13,653 bases of DNA from assembly GCA_012728465.1 (NCBI GenBank), contig JAAYFB010000078.1:1-13653 (forward strand), read 5' to 3'. Each line of letters starts with the position of its first letter. Positions within the stretch are counted from its first letter, which is position 1. Both the position numbers and the translations under genes were made by a program. The notes beneath the pieces are model-generated. The model saw only the letters and a program-made list of their open reading frames with translations. It did no database searches and was not told where the DNA came from. The stretch comes from Proteiniphilum sp. (GTDB lineage: Bacteria > Bacteroidota > Bacteroidia > Bacteroidales > Dysgonomonadaceae). This document shows, piece after piece, positions 1 through 6,749 of the stretch.

Positions 1-717
1 AAAGAGGGAAGTATTGCAGGACCAAAGGTATTAGAACATATAGTTGACACCGTTCTTCAATTCGAAGGCGATCATCATTATATGTATAGAATATTGAGAA
101 GCATTAAGAATAGATTTGGCAGCACTGCTGAATTAGGTATTTATGAAATGAATCAGTCGGGATTGCGTGAGGTAAGTAATCCATCAGAGCTACTCCTTAC
201 TCAAAATCATGATGGGCTAAGTGGAGTATCAATCTCCGCAGCCATTGAAGGCATCCGCCCTCTATTAATAGAAACTCAAGCACTAGTGAGCACAGCAGCA
301 TATGGAACTCCACAACGTTCAGCAACAGGATTCGACACCAGAAAGATGAATATGCTTTTAGCTGTTTTGGAGAAGCGAGCTGGATTTAAACTCGCTCAAA
401 AGGATGTATTCCTCAATATTGCTGGTGGCCTAAGAGTGAGTGACCCTGGATTGGACCTATCTATTATTAGCGCAGTACTATCATCTAGCTTAGATATTTC
501 AATTGATCAAACTGTCTGCCTAACTGGCGAAGTGGGACTTTCGGGAGAAATTCGTCCCGTAAATCGTATCGAACAACGCATACTTGAGGCAGAAAAACTA
601 GGCTTCAAGCGCATACTCATTCCTGCTAACAATCTTAAGGGATTTAGCACGAAAGTAAAAATAGAGATTAGTGAAGTAAAAAAGGTTAGTGACGCGTTCA
701 GAGTTCTTTTCTCTTAA
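1..717 (+). CDS. radA: DNA repair protein RadA/Sms, C-terminal part (5' end outside window)
   Basis: RadA is a RecA-like ATPase that helps process recombination intermediates and extend strand exchange in DNA repair. The reading frame is open from base 1, so the gene begins upstream. 238 residues are visible, about half of a usual ~450-residue RadA. The zinc finger and Walker A region lie outside the window. Visible residues 1-27 carry the RadA hallmark KEGSIAGPK followed by VLQFEGD. The RadA-specific KNRFG motif is at visible residues 36-40 (bases 106-120). From about residue 85 onward comes the Lon-protease-like domain, ending in helices around GEIRPVNRIEQRI; RadA proteins use this domain as a scaffold rather than a protease. 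The stop TAA is at 715-717. The next gene, moxR, begins 107 nt downstream with its own -7-like promoter element, so radA is probably not part of the Bat operon. Identification is very secure. Confidence 0.96.
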   Translation, partial: KEGSIAGPKVLEHIVDTVLQFEGDHHYMYRILRSIKNRFGSTAELGIYEMNQSGLREVSNPSELLLTQNHDGLSGVSISAAIEGIRPLLIETQALVSTAAYGTPQRSATGFDTRKMNMLLAVLEKRAGFKLAQKDVFLNIAGGLRVSDPGLDLSIISAVLSSSLDISIDQTVCLTGEVGLSGEIRPVNRIEQRILEAEKLGFKRILIPANNLKGFSTKVKIEISEVKKVSDAFRVLFS

Positions 718-724
718 CCCCAAT

Positions 725-740
725 ATGATTAATCATTTTT
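725..740. promoter_or_regulatory. 12-bp perfect palindrome followed by five T
   Basis: ATGATTAATCAT at 725-736 is a perfect palindrome and is followed by TTTTT. It lies 8 nt after the radA stop and about 40 nt upstream of the moxR -7 element. It could be a dyad operator for the Bat operon. As an RNA hairpin it has only a 4-bp stem with a TTAA loop, which is weak for a terminator. Function is not shown by the sequence. Confidence 0.25.
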
Positions 741-776
741 AACGCCACATTCAAGCAAAACCCTTTTAACATTCCC

Positions 777-784
777 TATTTTTG
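777..784 (+). promoter_or_regulatory. Candidate Bacteroides-type -7 promoter element for the Bat operon
   Basis: TATTTTTG at 777-784 matches the Bacteroides housekeeping -7 consensus TAnnTTTG exactly. The implied transcription start is near 788, giving a leader of about 35-40 nt before the moxR ATG. No good TTTG -33 element is found at the expected ~20-nt spacing (around 753-756), so the call rests on the -7 element and on its position in the radA-moxR gap. Confidence 0.45.
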
Positions 785-824
785 TACTTACATTATAAAT
801 TGTTCTAATTAACAGAAATATAAT

Positions 825-1820
825 ATGAACCAGGTAATTGATATCAAAGAATTAAACGAAAAGATAGAGAAGAAAAGCATATTTGTTCAAACTCTTATAA
901 ATGGAATGGATAGAGTAATTGTTGGACAAAAGCATTTAGTAGAATCACTTCTAATAGGACTACTGTCAGATGGACATATTCTTCTTGAGGGAGTACCAGG
1001 ATTGGCAAAAACATTAGCTATAAAAACATTAGCTGAACTCATTGATGCCAAATACAATAGAGTTCAATTTACTCCCGACCTACTTCCTGCCGACGTAATA
1101 GGAACAATGATTTACAGCCAACGCAACGAAGAATTTACTGTAAAACATGGCCCAATTTTTGCAAACTTCGTTTTAGCAGACGAGATAAACCGTGCACCGG
1201 CGAAAGTGCAAAGTGCACTTCTTGAAGCAATGCAGGAGAGGCAAGTAACCATTGGAGAACAAACTTATAAGCTTCCCAAACCATTCCTTGTTATGGCAAC
1301 ACAAAACCCTATTGAGCAGGAGGGAACTTATCCTTTGCCAGAAGCTCAAGTGGACCGTTTTATGCTTAAAGTGGTGATTAATTATCCTACTAAGGAAGAA
1401 GAAAAAAAGATTATTCGTCAAAACATATTTGGCACGCAAGGGATAGACAAAGCTGTAGTTACAGTAGAGGAAATACTAGAAGCTAGAAATGTAGTAAAAG
1501 AGGTTTATATAGACGAAAAAATTGAACAATATATCGTAGATATCGTATTTGCTACTCGTTATCCCGACCAGTTTGGCCTTGCCAATCTTTCAGAAATGAT
1601 TGGTTTTGGTGCTTCGCCTCGTGCATCTATAAGCCTTGCCTTAGCAGCTCGCACATATGCTTTCATAAAGCGTAGAGGTTATGTTATTCCAGAGGATATT
1701 CGTGCAGTTTGTCATGATGTACTTCGTCATAGAATAGGTTTGACATACGAAGCTGAAGCAAATAACATTACTAGCGAAGAAATCATTAGCGAGATTCTTA
1801 ATAAAATAGAAGTACCTTAA
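825..1820 (+). CDS. moxR: MoxR-family AAA+ ATPase, first gene of the Bat operon
   Basis: Cytoplasmic AAA+ ATPase of the MoxR family, thought to act as a chaperone-like partner of VWA-domain proteins encoded beside it. The 331 residues are the usual length for the family. Walker A is GVPGLAKT (residues 56-63), Walker B ends LADE (117-120), sensor 1 is around ATQNP (158-162), the arginine-finger region is EAQVDRF (173-179), and the sensor 2 arginine lies in GASPRAS (262-268, R266). There is no signal peptide or membrane segment. The ATG at 825 gives the normal MoxR N-terminus and lies 41 nt after a TAnnTTTG element; no Shine-Dalgarno sequence is evident, as is usual in Bacteroidota. A DUF58 gene follows after 105 nt and then the bat genes. 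Its substrate is not known from sequence; control of assembly or activation of the Bat complex is an inference. Confidence 0.95.
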   Translation: MNQVIDIKELNEKIEKKSIFVQTLINGMDRVIVGQKHLVESLLIGLLSDGHILLEGVPGLAKTLAIKTLAELIDAKYNRVQFTPDLLPADVIGTMIYSQRNEEFTVKHGPIFANFVLADEINRAPAKVQSALLEAMQERQVTIGEQTYKLPKPFLVMATQNPIEQEGTYPLPEAQVDRFMLKVVINYPTKEEEKKIIRQNIFGTQGIDKAVVTVEEILEARNVVKEVYIDEKIEQYIVDIVFATRYPDQFGLANLSEMIGFGASPRASISLALAARTYAFIKRRGYVIPEDIRAVCHDVLRHRIGLTYEAEANNITSEEIISEILNKIEVP

Positions 1821-1822
1821 TT

Positions 1823-1845
1823 TTATGGGACGGTAAGTCCTATAA
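1823..1845 (+). other. Intercistronic hairpin after moxR
   Basis: TTATGGGAC (1823-1831) pairs with GTCCTATAA (1837-1845) over 9 bp with one G-U pair and a 5-nt loop. It starts 3 nt after the moxR stop. No T-run follows, so it does not look like a standard intrinsic terminator. It could stabilise or mark a processing site in the bat mRNA. Confidence 0.45.
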
Positions 1846-1894
1846 CAATTGAGTGATAGTATTTTATTATTTAGAATTATACATGGACATAAAC

Positions 1895-1914
1895 ACCTCC
1901 ACTCCGCTGGGGGT
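1895..1914 (+). other. Small G/C-rich hairpin upstream of the DUF58 start
   Basis: ACCTCC (1895-1900) can pair with GGGGGT (1909-1914) around an 8-nt loop, with one G-U pair. It ends 11 nt before the DUF58 ATG and is unusually G/C-rich for this genome. It may affect access of ribosomes to the start. The stem is short, so this is tentative. Confidence 0.3.
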
Positions 1915-1925
1915 ATCTAACAGAT

Positions 1926-2795
1926 ATGGAAACAAGCGAATTACTTAAAAAGGTACGGCACATTGAGATAAGGGCAAAAGGATTGTCGCGAAACATCTTT
2001 GCGGGAGAGTATCACTCTGCCTTCAAGGGACGAGGCATGGCGTTTTCGGAAGTTCGCGAGTATCAGTTTGGAGATGACTTAAGAGATATTGACTGGAATG
2101 TAACCGCACGCTACAACCGTCCATATATTAAAATATATGAGGAGGAGAGAGAACTGACAGTGATGTTACTTATTGACGTTTCTGAAAGTCTGGGTTTTGG
2201 TTCTACTGAAAAGGTGAAGCGAGACACTGTTGCCGAAATAGCAGCAACACTTGCTTTCTCAGCAATTCAAAACAATGATAAAATTGGTGTTATCTTTTTT
2301 TCGGAACAGATAGAAAAGTTTATTCCGCCAAAAAAGGGAAGAAAGCATATTCTATTTATTATTCGTGAAATATTGGGTTTTGAGCCCGAAAAGAAAGGAA
2401 CAGACATTAATTTAGCATTACGATATATGACTAATGCAATTAAAAAGAGATGTACCGCTTTTCTAATTTCGGACTTCATAGATATTAATAGCTATAAACA
2501 AGCCCTGAGCATTGCAAATAAGAAACATGACATTGCTGCAATTCAAGTTTATGACAAACTGAGCACACAGATGCCATCACTAGGATTAATGAAAGTAAAG
2601 GACCCAGAATCTGGCACAGATATGTGGATTGACACCTCATCGAAACGAGTTAGAAACAATTACGCTAAATGGTGGCGAGATCGCCAAATTGAAATGGATA
2701 CTGTGTTCAAACAAAGTAGTGTTGACAACGTTTCTGTATCAACAGATGAAGATTATGTGAGAGCTCTGTTGTCATTATTTCAAAAAAGGAGATAA
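1926..2795 (+). CDS. DUF58 / VWA-like protein of the Bat operon
   Basis: A 289-residue cytoplasmic DUF58 protein with no signal peptide or membrane helix. The family signature is clear: GRGMAFSEVREYQFGDD (residues 35-51), then LRDIDWNVTARYNRPYIK, then a VWA-like fold. A complete metal-ion (MIDAS) site appears to be kept: DVSES at 84-88 (DxSxS), T159 in KGTD, and D183 in ISDF. DUF58 proteins are the standard partner of MoxR ATPases, encoded immediately downstream of them, so this protein probably links the ATPase to the membrane Bat proteins. It follows moxR after 105 nt containing two hairpins, and precedes the next gene by 7 nt, implying co-transcription and possibly coupled translation downstream. 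The exact molecular role of the family is not established. Confidence 0.93.
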   Translation: METSELLKKVRHIEIRAKGLSRNIFAGEYHSAFKGRGMAFSEVREYQFGDDLRDIDWNVTARYNRPYIKIYEEERELTVMLLIDVSESLGFGSTEKVKRDTVAEIAATLAFSAIQNNDKIGVIFFSEQIEKFIPPKKGRKHILFIIREILGFEPEKKGTDINLALRYMTNAIKKRCTAFLISDFIDINSYKQALSIANKKHDIAAIQVYDKLSTQMPSLGLMKVKDPESGTDMWIDTSSKRVRNNYAKWWRDRQIEMDTVFKQSSVDNVSVSTDEDYVRALLSLFQKRR

Positions 2796-2802
2796 ACAAT
2801 TG

Positions 2803-3873
2803 ATGAAAGCCAAGAAGTATATGTTTTTACGAAACAAAGCGATAATATTATTTCTTTTATTATTTCCCTTTGCACATAATATATTTGCACAAAGGACATC
2901 GGTACATGCTACTATACAACCTGCTGAAATACAAATTGGAGAGCAAGCATTAATCAATTTGAAAGTTATTGCGCCTAAAGATCAAACTATCCAATTCCCT
3001 ATCTATGAGCATGAGATTGTAAAAGGACTTGAGGTATTAGCAATGTTACCATCCGACACATTGATAGAAAACAATGTGGCTACAATGAACTTCAAGTATT
3101 TGGTCACATCGTTTGACTCTACACTGTATTACGTACCACATATTCCTGTTTTTGACGGAACTGATACTATATATTCAAATTCGTTTGGACTGAAGGTTAT
3201 ATCACCTATTCTAAAAGATTCAACAGTAGCATATCTTGAGCTACTGAAAAGTGGGCAGACTGACTCTATTGATTTCAAGCAACTACAACTTAATGATATC
3301 AAAACAATACAGAAACCAAAGTTTGTATGGACAGACTATCTTTGGGTATTGTGGATAGTGCTTGGAATAATAGTGCTTATACTGATTGTGGGTCTTATTA
3401 TAATAATGGTTCTTCGCAAAAAAAACAAAGGATACTTTTTCACTCCCCCTGTTATTTTGCCCGCCCATACTAGAGCACTAAAAGAGCTTGACAAGCTGAA
3501 AGAGGACAAAATCTGGCAGCAGGATAGAGAAAAAGAGTACTATACAAAGATTACCGACGTACTACGTACATATATATATGAGCGATATAGAGTCAATGCT
3601 CTTGAGATGACATCAGGAGAAATTCTTGACGAAATTAGAAAGCGAATTGAAATTGACTCAGAATCGGCAGTCGAAAATTTATCCCAAATTTTGTCATTAG
3701 CTGACATGGTTAAGTTTGCAAAGCACAAACCATTTCAAGATGAGAACGATTTAAGTATAATGAATGCTTACTTTTTTGTAAATCAAACTAGGGAGCCTGA
3801 TCCTATTGAAAATAAGGATAGTGAAAAAGGATCTAAGGAAAGTAATAACAAAGAAGATAATAGTGATGACTAA
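2803..3873 (+). CDS. BatD-like membrane protein between DUF58 and batA (DUF4381-type)
   Basis: 356 residues. Residues 1-29 are a signal peptide ending in NIFA before Q30. A beta-rich periplasmic region runs to about 177, one strong membrane helix covers about 178-204, and a basic-then-helical cytoplasmic tail follows (205-330) with a charged, disordered end rich in E, D, K, S and N. An equivalent gene normally sits between DUF58 and batA in Bacteroidales and is usually annotated hypothetical. The arrangement (signal peptide, Ig-like periplasmic part, one helix, helical tail) is that of a shortened BatD, and short motifs are shared with BatD (IGEQ at 45-48, KGLEV at 74-78, EYYTKITDVLRTYI at 245-258, MTSGEILDEI at 269-278). 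A TTG at 2800 directly before the ATG is a possible alternative start. The gap after DUF58 is 7 nt and to batA 50 nt. Role: probable membrane component of the Bat complex (inference). Confidence 0.85.
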   Translation: MKAKKYMFLRNKAIILFLLLFPFAHNIFAQRTSVHATIQPAEIQIGEQALINLKVIAPKDQTIQFPIYEHEIVKGLEVLAMLPSDTLIENNVATMNFKYLVTSFDSTLYYVPHIPVFDGTDTIYSNSFGLKVISPILKDSTVAYLELLKSGQTDSIDFKQLQLNDIKTIQKPKFVWTDYLWVLWIVLGIIVLILIVGLIIIMVLRKKNKGYFFTPPVILPAHTRALKELDKLKEDKIWQQDREKEYYTKITDVLRTYIYERYRVNALEMTSGEILDEIRKRIEIDSESAVENLSQILSLADMVKFAKHKPFQDENDLSIMNAYFFVNQTREPDPIENKDSEKGSKESNNKEDNSDD

Positions 3874-3893
3874 GTGTAGCTTTATGCTACGCT
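3873..3893 (+). other. Intercistronic hairpin before batA
   Basis: AGTGTAGC (3873-3880) pairs with GCTACGCT (3886-3893) around a TTTAT loop: 8 bp including one G-U. GCTAC occurs twice in tandem (3886-3895), so the GTAGC arm can also pair with the second copy. No T-run follows, so it is not a typical terminator. Confidence 0.45.
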
Positions 3894-3923
3894 ACAGTTA
3901 TCTGACAAACTAAACTGATTAAT

Positions 3924-4907
3924 ATGCAATTTGCCAATCCAACATATCTATTTTTACTATTAATTATTGTACCCCTCACCGCATGGTACATAATTCGCAT
4001 GTCAAAAGCACAAGCATCATTCAAACTTGCCTCAACAAATGCTTTTGAAGGAATGAAAAAAGGTTTTAAAGTATATCTTCGACACCTACCTTTTGTTCTA
4101 AGAATGGCTGCAATTGCATTATTAATAATAGCTATTGCTCGTCCACAAGCTATTGACTCGTGGGAGGAATCAGAAACACAAGGAATTGACATAATGCTTG
4201 CTATGGATATTTCGGGATCTATGCTTGCACAAGACCTACAACCAAACAGACTAGAAGCAGTTAAAAAAGTAGCTTCTGAGTTTATTACCGACCGCAAGAA
4301 TGATAATATAGGACTTGTAATATTTGCAGGTGAAACCTTTACTCAATGCCCAATGACCACAGACCACAAAGTGTTGTTGAACTTACTTAATGAGGTTGAC
4401 TTTGGAATGATTGAAGATGGCACTGCTATCGGTTTGGGGTTAGCAAACTCAGTAAATAGACTAAAGGATAGTGAATCAAAATCTAAAATTATTATTCTAC
4501 TCACGGATGGGTCTAACAATCGTGGACAGATAGCTCCAATGACTGCTGCAGATTTAGCTCAGTCGTATGGTATCAGAGTTTACACAGTAGGAGCTGGAAC
4601 GAAAGGTACTGCACCAACACCCGTTCAAACTCCTTTTGGAATTAGAATGCAAAATATGCCAGTTGATATAGACGAAGATGTATTGACAGAAATAGCTAAT
4701 CTCACTGGAGGTAGATACTTCCGTGCGGTTGACAATGAGAGCTTACGTGAAATATATCAAGAGATCGATAAATTAGAGAAGTATTTGATTAGTGTACAAA
4801 ATGTAAGTCGCAAACAAGAGTTATTTCTTCCATATGCACTTATTGCTTTGGCTTTGACCTTCATCGAGCTTATATTACGCAGAACATGGTTGAGGACTAT
4901 TCCATAG
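3924..4907 (+). CDS. batA: Aerotolerance-type membrane VWA protein BatA
   Basis: A 327-residue inner-membrane protein with a large VWA domain, presumably periplasmic. Membrane helices lie at about 7-24, 56-74 and 302-319, with the VWA domain (about 87-285) between the second and third. The MIDAS metal site is intact: DISGS at 95-99, T167 in GTAIG, and D195 in TDGSNN. The double N-terminal helix, VWA domain and C-terminal helix, together with the gene order, identify BatA. VWA proteins bind partners through the metal site; in Bat systems they are thought to form a membrane complex with BatB and the TPR protein BatC. It is a clear paralogue of the next gene, 87 nt downstream. The aerotolerance role comes from early Bacteroides work on this cluster and the biochemical function is unknown. 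The ATG start gives the usual membrane-inserting N-terminus MQFANPTYLF. Confidence 0.95.
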   Translation: MQFANPTYLFLLLIIVPLTAWYIIRMSKAQASFKLASTNAFEGMKKGFKVYLRHLPFVLRMAAIALLIIAIARPQAIDSWEESETQGIDIMLAMDISGSMLAQDLQPNRLEAVKKVASEFITDRKNDNIGLVIFAGETFTQCPMTTDHKVLLNLLNEVDFGMIEDGTAIGLGLANSVNRLKDSESKSKIIILLTDGSNNRGQIAPMTAADLAQSYGIRVYTVGAGTKGTAPTPVQTPFGIRMQNMPVDIDEDVLTEIANLTGGRYFRAVDNESLREIYQEIDKLEKYLISVQNVSRKQELFLPYALIALALTFIELILRRTWLRTIP

Positions 4908-4973
4908 CAAACTTATAGCTACTCATAGCATATTTAATGAAGTGATTTAATAAAAAAACAGAGCTGACAAAGC

Positions 4974-4994
4974 TTATAAAATAAGAGTTTATAA
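4974..4994 (+). other. A/T-only inverted repeat abutting the batB start
   Basis: TTATAAA (4974-4980) and TTTATAA (4988-4994) form a perfect 7-bp inverted repeat with a 7-nt loop, ending at the base before the batB ATG. The pairing is all A-U and weak, so it could arise by chance in this A/T-rich DNA. If it forms, it would cover the ribosome landing region. Confidence 0.25.
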
Positions 4995-6017
4995 ATGTTC
5001 AGATTTGAGAATCCAGAGTTTCTATACCTGTTTATCGCAATTCCTTTTGTGATAGTATTATACATATACCTAAACGTCAAGAAACGAAATGATGTGAAAC
5101 GTCTTGGCTTCCTTCCTACGATAAAGAGGATGATGCCAGAACTATCTCTAAAGCGTTCGTATCTTAAGTTTTGGCTAATATTTGCAGCTCTTTGTGCTGG
5201 AATATTTATGATCACTCGTCCACAGTTTGGCACAAAAGTAGAGAATGTTGAAAAAGAAGGTATAGAATTAGTCATTGCCATTGACGTCTCGAACTCTATG
5301 CTTGCACGCGATGTCGGTCCTGATAGATTAACTCGTGCTAAGCAAATATTATCACGATTGATAGATATTAGAAAAAATGATAAAGTTGCGCTGGTTGTAT
5401 TTGCAGGTGAAGCATACGTTCAAATGCCTATGACTGGTGATACACAATCTGCCAAAATATTTCTAAACTCAATAGACACAAATATTGTTCCAGTACAAGG
5501 CACTGCAATAGGAGATGCCATTAATTTAAGCTTAAACTCATTTTCAAGCGATACAGATGTTGACAAGGCTATCATACTAATTACAGACGCAGAAGACCAT
5601 GAGGGTAATGCGTATGAGGTAGCAAAACAAGCAGCAGATGCTGGAATAATGGTAAACGTTATAGGAATAGGATCTACTGAGGGATCACCAATACCAGAGT
5701 CACCTAACAGTGATAGGTTTAGGTCAGATGAACAAGGACAAATAGTTGTCTCTAAACTTAATGAACAATTAGCTCAAGAAATTGCTATTAGTGGTAAAGG
5801 AATGTATATTCAAGCTGACAACACAAACAGTGCTATAAATGCACTAGAGTCTGAGCTTAATGAATTGCAATCAAAAACCAGCTCATCATTATCTTATTCC
5901 GAATATGATGAGAAATATATTATATTTGCATGGTTAATGCTTGCATTACTATTAATTGAGTTTTTTGTATATGATAAGAAAAATCCAATTTTCAAAAACA
6001 TTAGATTATTCAAATGA
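4995..6017 (+). CDS. batB: Aerotolerance-type membrane VWA protein BatB
   Basis: A 340-residue paralogue of BatA with the same layout: helices at about 9-27 and 57-75, a VWA domain (about 90-285), and a C-terminal helix at about 308-325. The MIDAS residues are all present: DVSNS at 97-101, T170 in GTAIG, and D198 in TDAED. The segment SLSYSEYDEKY before the last helix and the FRFENPEFL start are typical of BatB. It is expected to sit in the inner membrane with the VWA domain outside the cytoplasm, working with BatA and BatC. Its stop codon overlaps the batC start as ATGA (4-nt overlap), a sign of translational coupling, which fits a fixed stoichiometry with BatC. The 87-nt gap from batA is one of the looser joints in the operon. 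Confidence 0.95.
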   Translation: MFRFENPEFLYLFIAIPFVIVLYIYLNVKKRNDVKRLGFLPTIKRMMPELSLKRSYLKFWLIFAALCAGIFMITRPQFGTKVENVEKEGIELVIAIDVSNSMLARDVGPDRLTRAKQILSRLIDIRKNDKVALVVFAGEAYVQMPMTGDTQSAKIFLNSIDTNIVPVQGTAIGDAINLSLNSFSSDTDVDKAIILITDAEDHEGNAYEVAKQAADAGIMVNVIGIGSTEGSPIPESPNSDRFRSDEQGQIVVSKLNEQLAQEIAISGKGMYIQADNTNSAINALESELNELQSKTSSSLSYSEYDEKYIIFAWLMLALLLIEFFVYDKKNPIFKNIRLFK

Positions 6018-6721
6018 AACGATATATAATTAAATATAGTCTTTTATTAATTGCGGTTTGTTTTTCATCGGCAACATTTGCTCAAAAAGATGTAAGGAAA
6101 AATATTAGAAAAGGAAATAAAGAATACATGCAACAAAAGTATTCTGAAGCCTATACATTTTATGAGAATGCTATAACAGAGAATCCTTCAGCTCCTGAGG
6201 CAAACTATAATCTTGGTAGCACTTCGTACAGACAAAAGAATTGGGAAGAGGCTGCACAACTTTATCAGAACTTTTTAGCAATAGAAAACGAAAACCCCGA
6301 AAAGATGTCATCTGCTTGGCATAACATCGGTAACACAATGCTACAGCAAAAGGATTTGCAGAACTCGATGGAGGCATATAAAATGGCATTAAGGCTAAAT
6401 CCTGAAGATGAGGAAGCTAGATACAATCTTGCTGTTGTGCAAAAACTTATTCAAGACCAAGAACAAGAGGAGCAGGAACAAGAGCAAGAGCAGGATCAAC
6501 AACAAGATGAAAACCAACAGGAACAGCAAGACAATCCTGATCAACCAAAAAAGACAGAACAATCTACTGAGCCTGAGCAAATGTCCCGTGATAATGCACG
6601 TCAACTACTTCAAGCAATCGAACAAGATGAAAAAGAAACTCTTGAAAAAATAAACAAGATGAAAGCTGAGGAACGTAAAGAAAAGGCAGAAGAAAATAGA
6701 AGACTTAATAAAGATTGGTAG
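6014..6721 (+). CDS. batC: TPR protein BatC with an acidic Gln/Glu-rich tract
   Basis: A 235-residue exported protein with signal peptide 1-23 (ending TFA before Q24). About three tetratricopeptide repeats follow (roughly 28-61, 62-95 and 100-135; the last has AWHNIGN, AYKMALRLNP and ARYNLA). Then comes a stretch of 26 residues (148-173) made only of Q, E, D and N, and a conserved C-terminal segment (about 190-235, ARQLLQAIEQDEKETLEKI ending LNKDW). TPRs are protein-docking repeats, and BatC probably binds the VWA domains of BatA/BatB in the periplasm. It overlaps batB by 4 nt and is followed by batD after 28 nt. The Q/E tract is encoded by near-repeats of CAAGAG-like hexamers (about 6455-6532) and is likely flexible and variable in length. 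The family assignment is firm; the complex is inferred. Confidence 0.93.
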   Translation: MKRYIIKYSLLLIAVCFSSATFAQKDVRKNIRKGNKEYMQQKYSEAYTFYENAITENPSAPEANYNLGSTSYRQKNWEEAAQLYQNFLAIENENPEKMSSAWHNIGNTMLQQKDLQNSMEAYKMALRLNPEDEEARYNLAVVQKLIQDQEQEEQEQEQEQDQQQDENQQEQQDNPDQPKKTEQSTEPEQMSRDNARQLLQAIEQDEKETLEKINKMKAEERKEKAEENRRLNKDW

Positions 6722-6749
6722 AACTCTAGATTTTTACAATAAAATATAA

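Noticed and set aside
1883..1948. 21-codon open frame upstream of and overlapping the DUF58 start
   Set aside because: It has no ribosome-site signal, no recognisable peptide, and overlaps the DUF58 start in another frame. It is mostly explained by the G/C-rich hairpin spacer. A leader peptide is not excluded but unsupported.
2800..2802. TTG as start of the BatD-like gene
   Set aside because: It is immediately followed by an ATG, which gives an equally good signal peptide. ATG is the more likely start, though TTG use cannot be ruled out.
3887..4297. 136-codon open frame antisense to batA
   Set aside because: It lies almost wholly inside batA on the opposite strand, and its translation shows no domain or sensible composition. 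It is a shadow of the coding sequence.
4934..5281. 115-codon open frame antisense to the batA-batB junction and batB start
   Set aside because: It overlaps the well-supported batB gene and shows no recognisable features.
6453..6550. Repeat-rich DNA as a possible CRISPR or tandem-repeat array
   Set aside because: The repeats are short, imperfect hexamers in frame with batC and without spacers. They simply encode the Q/E tract.
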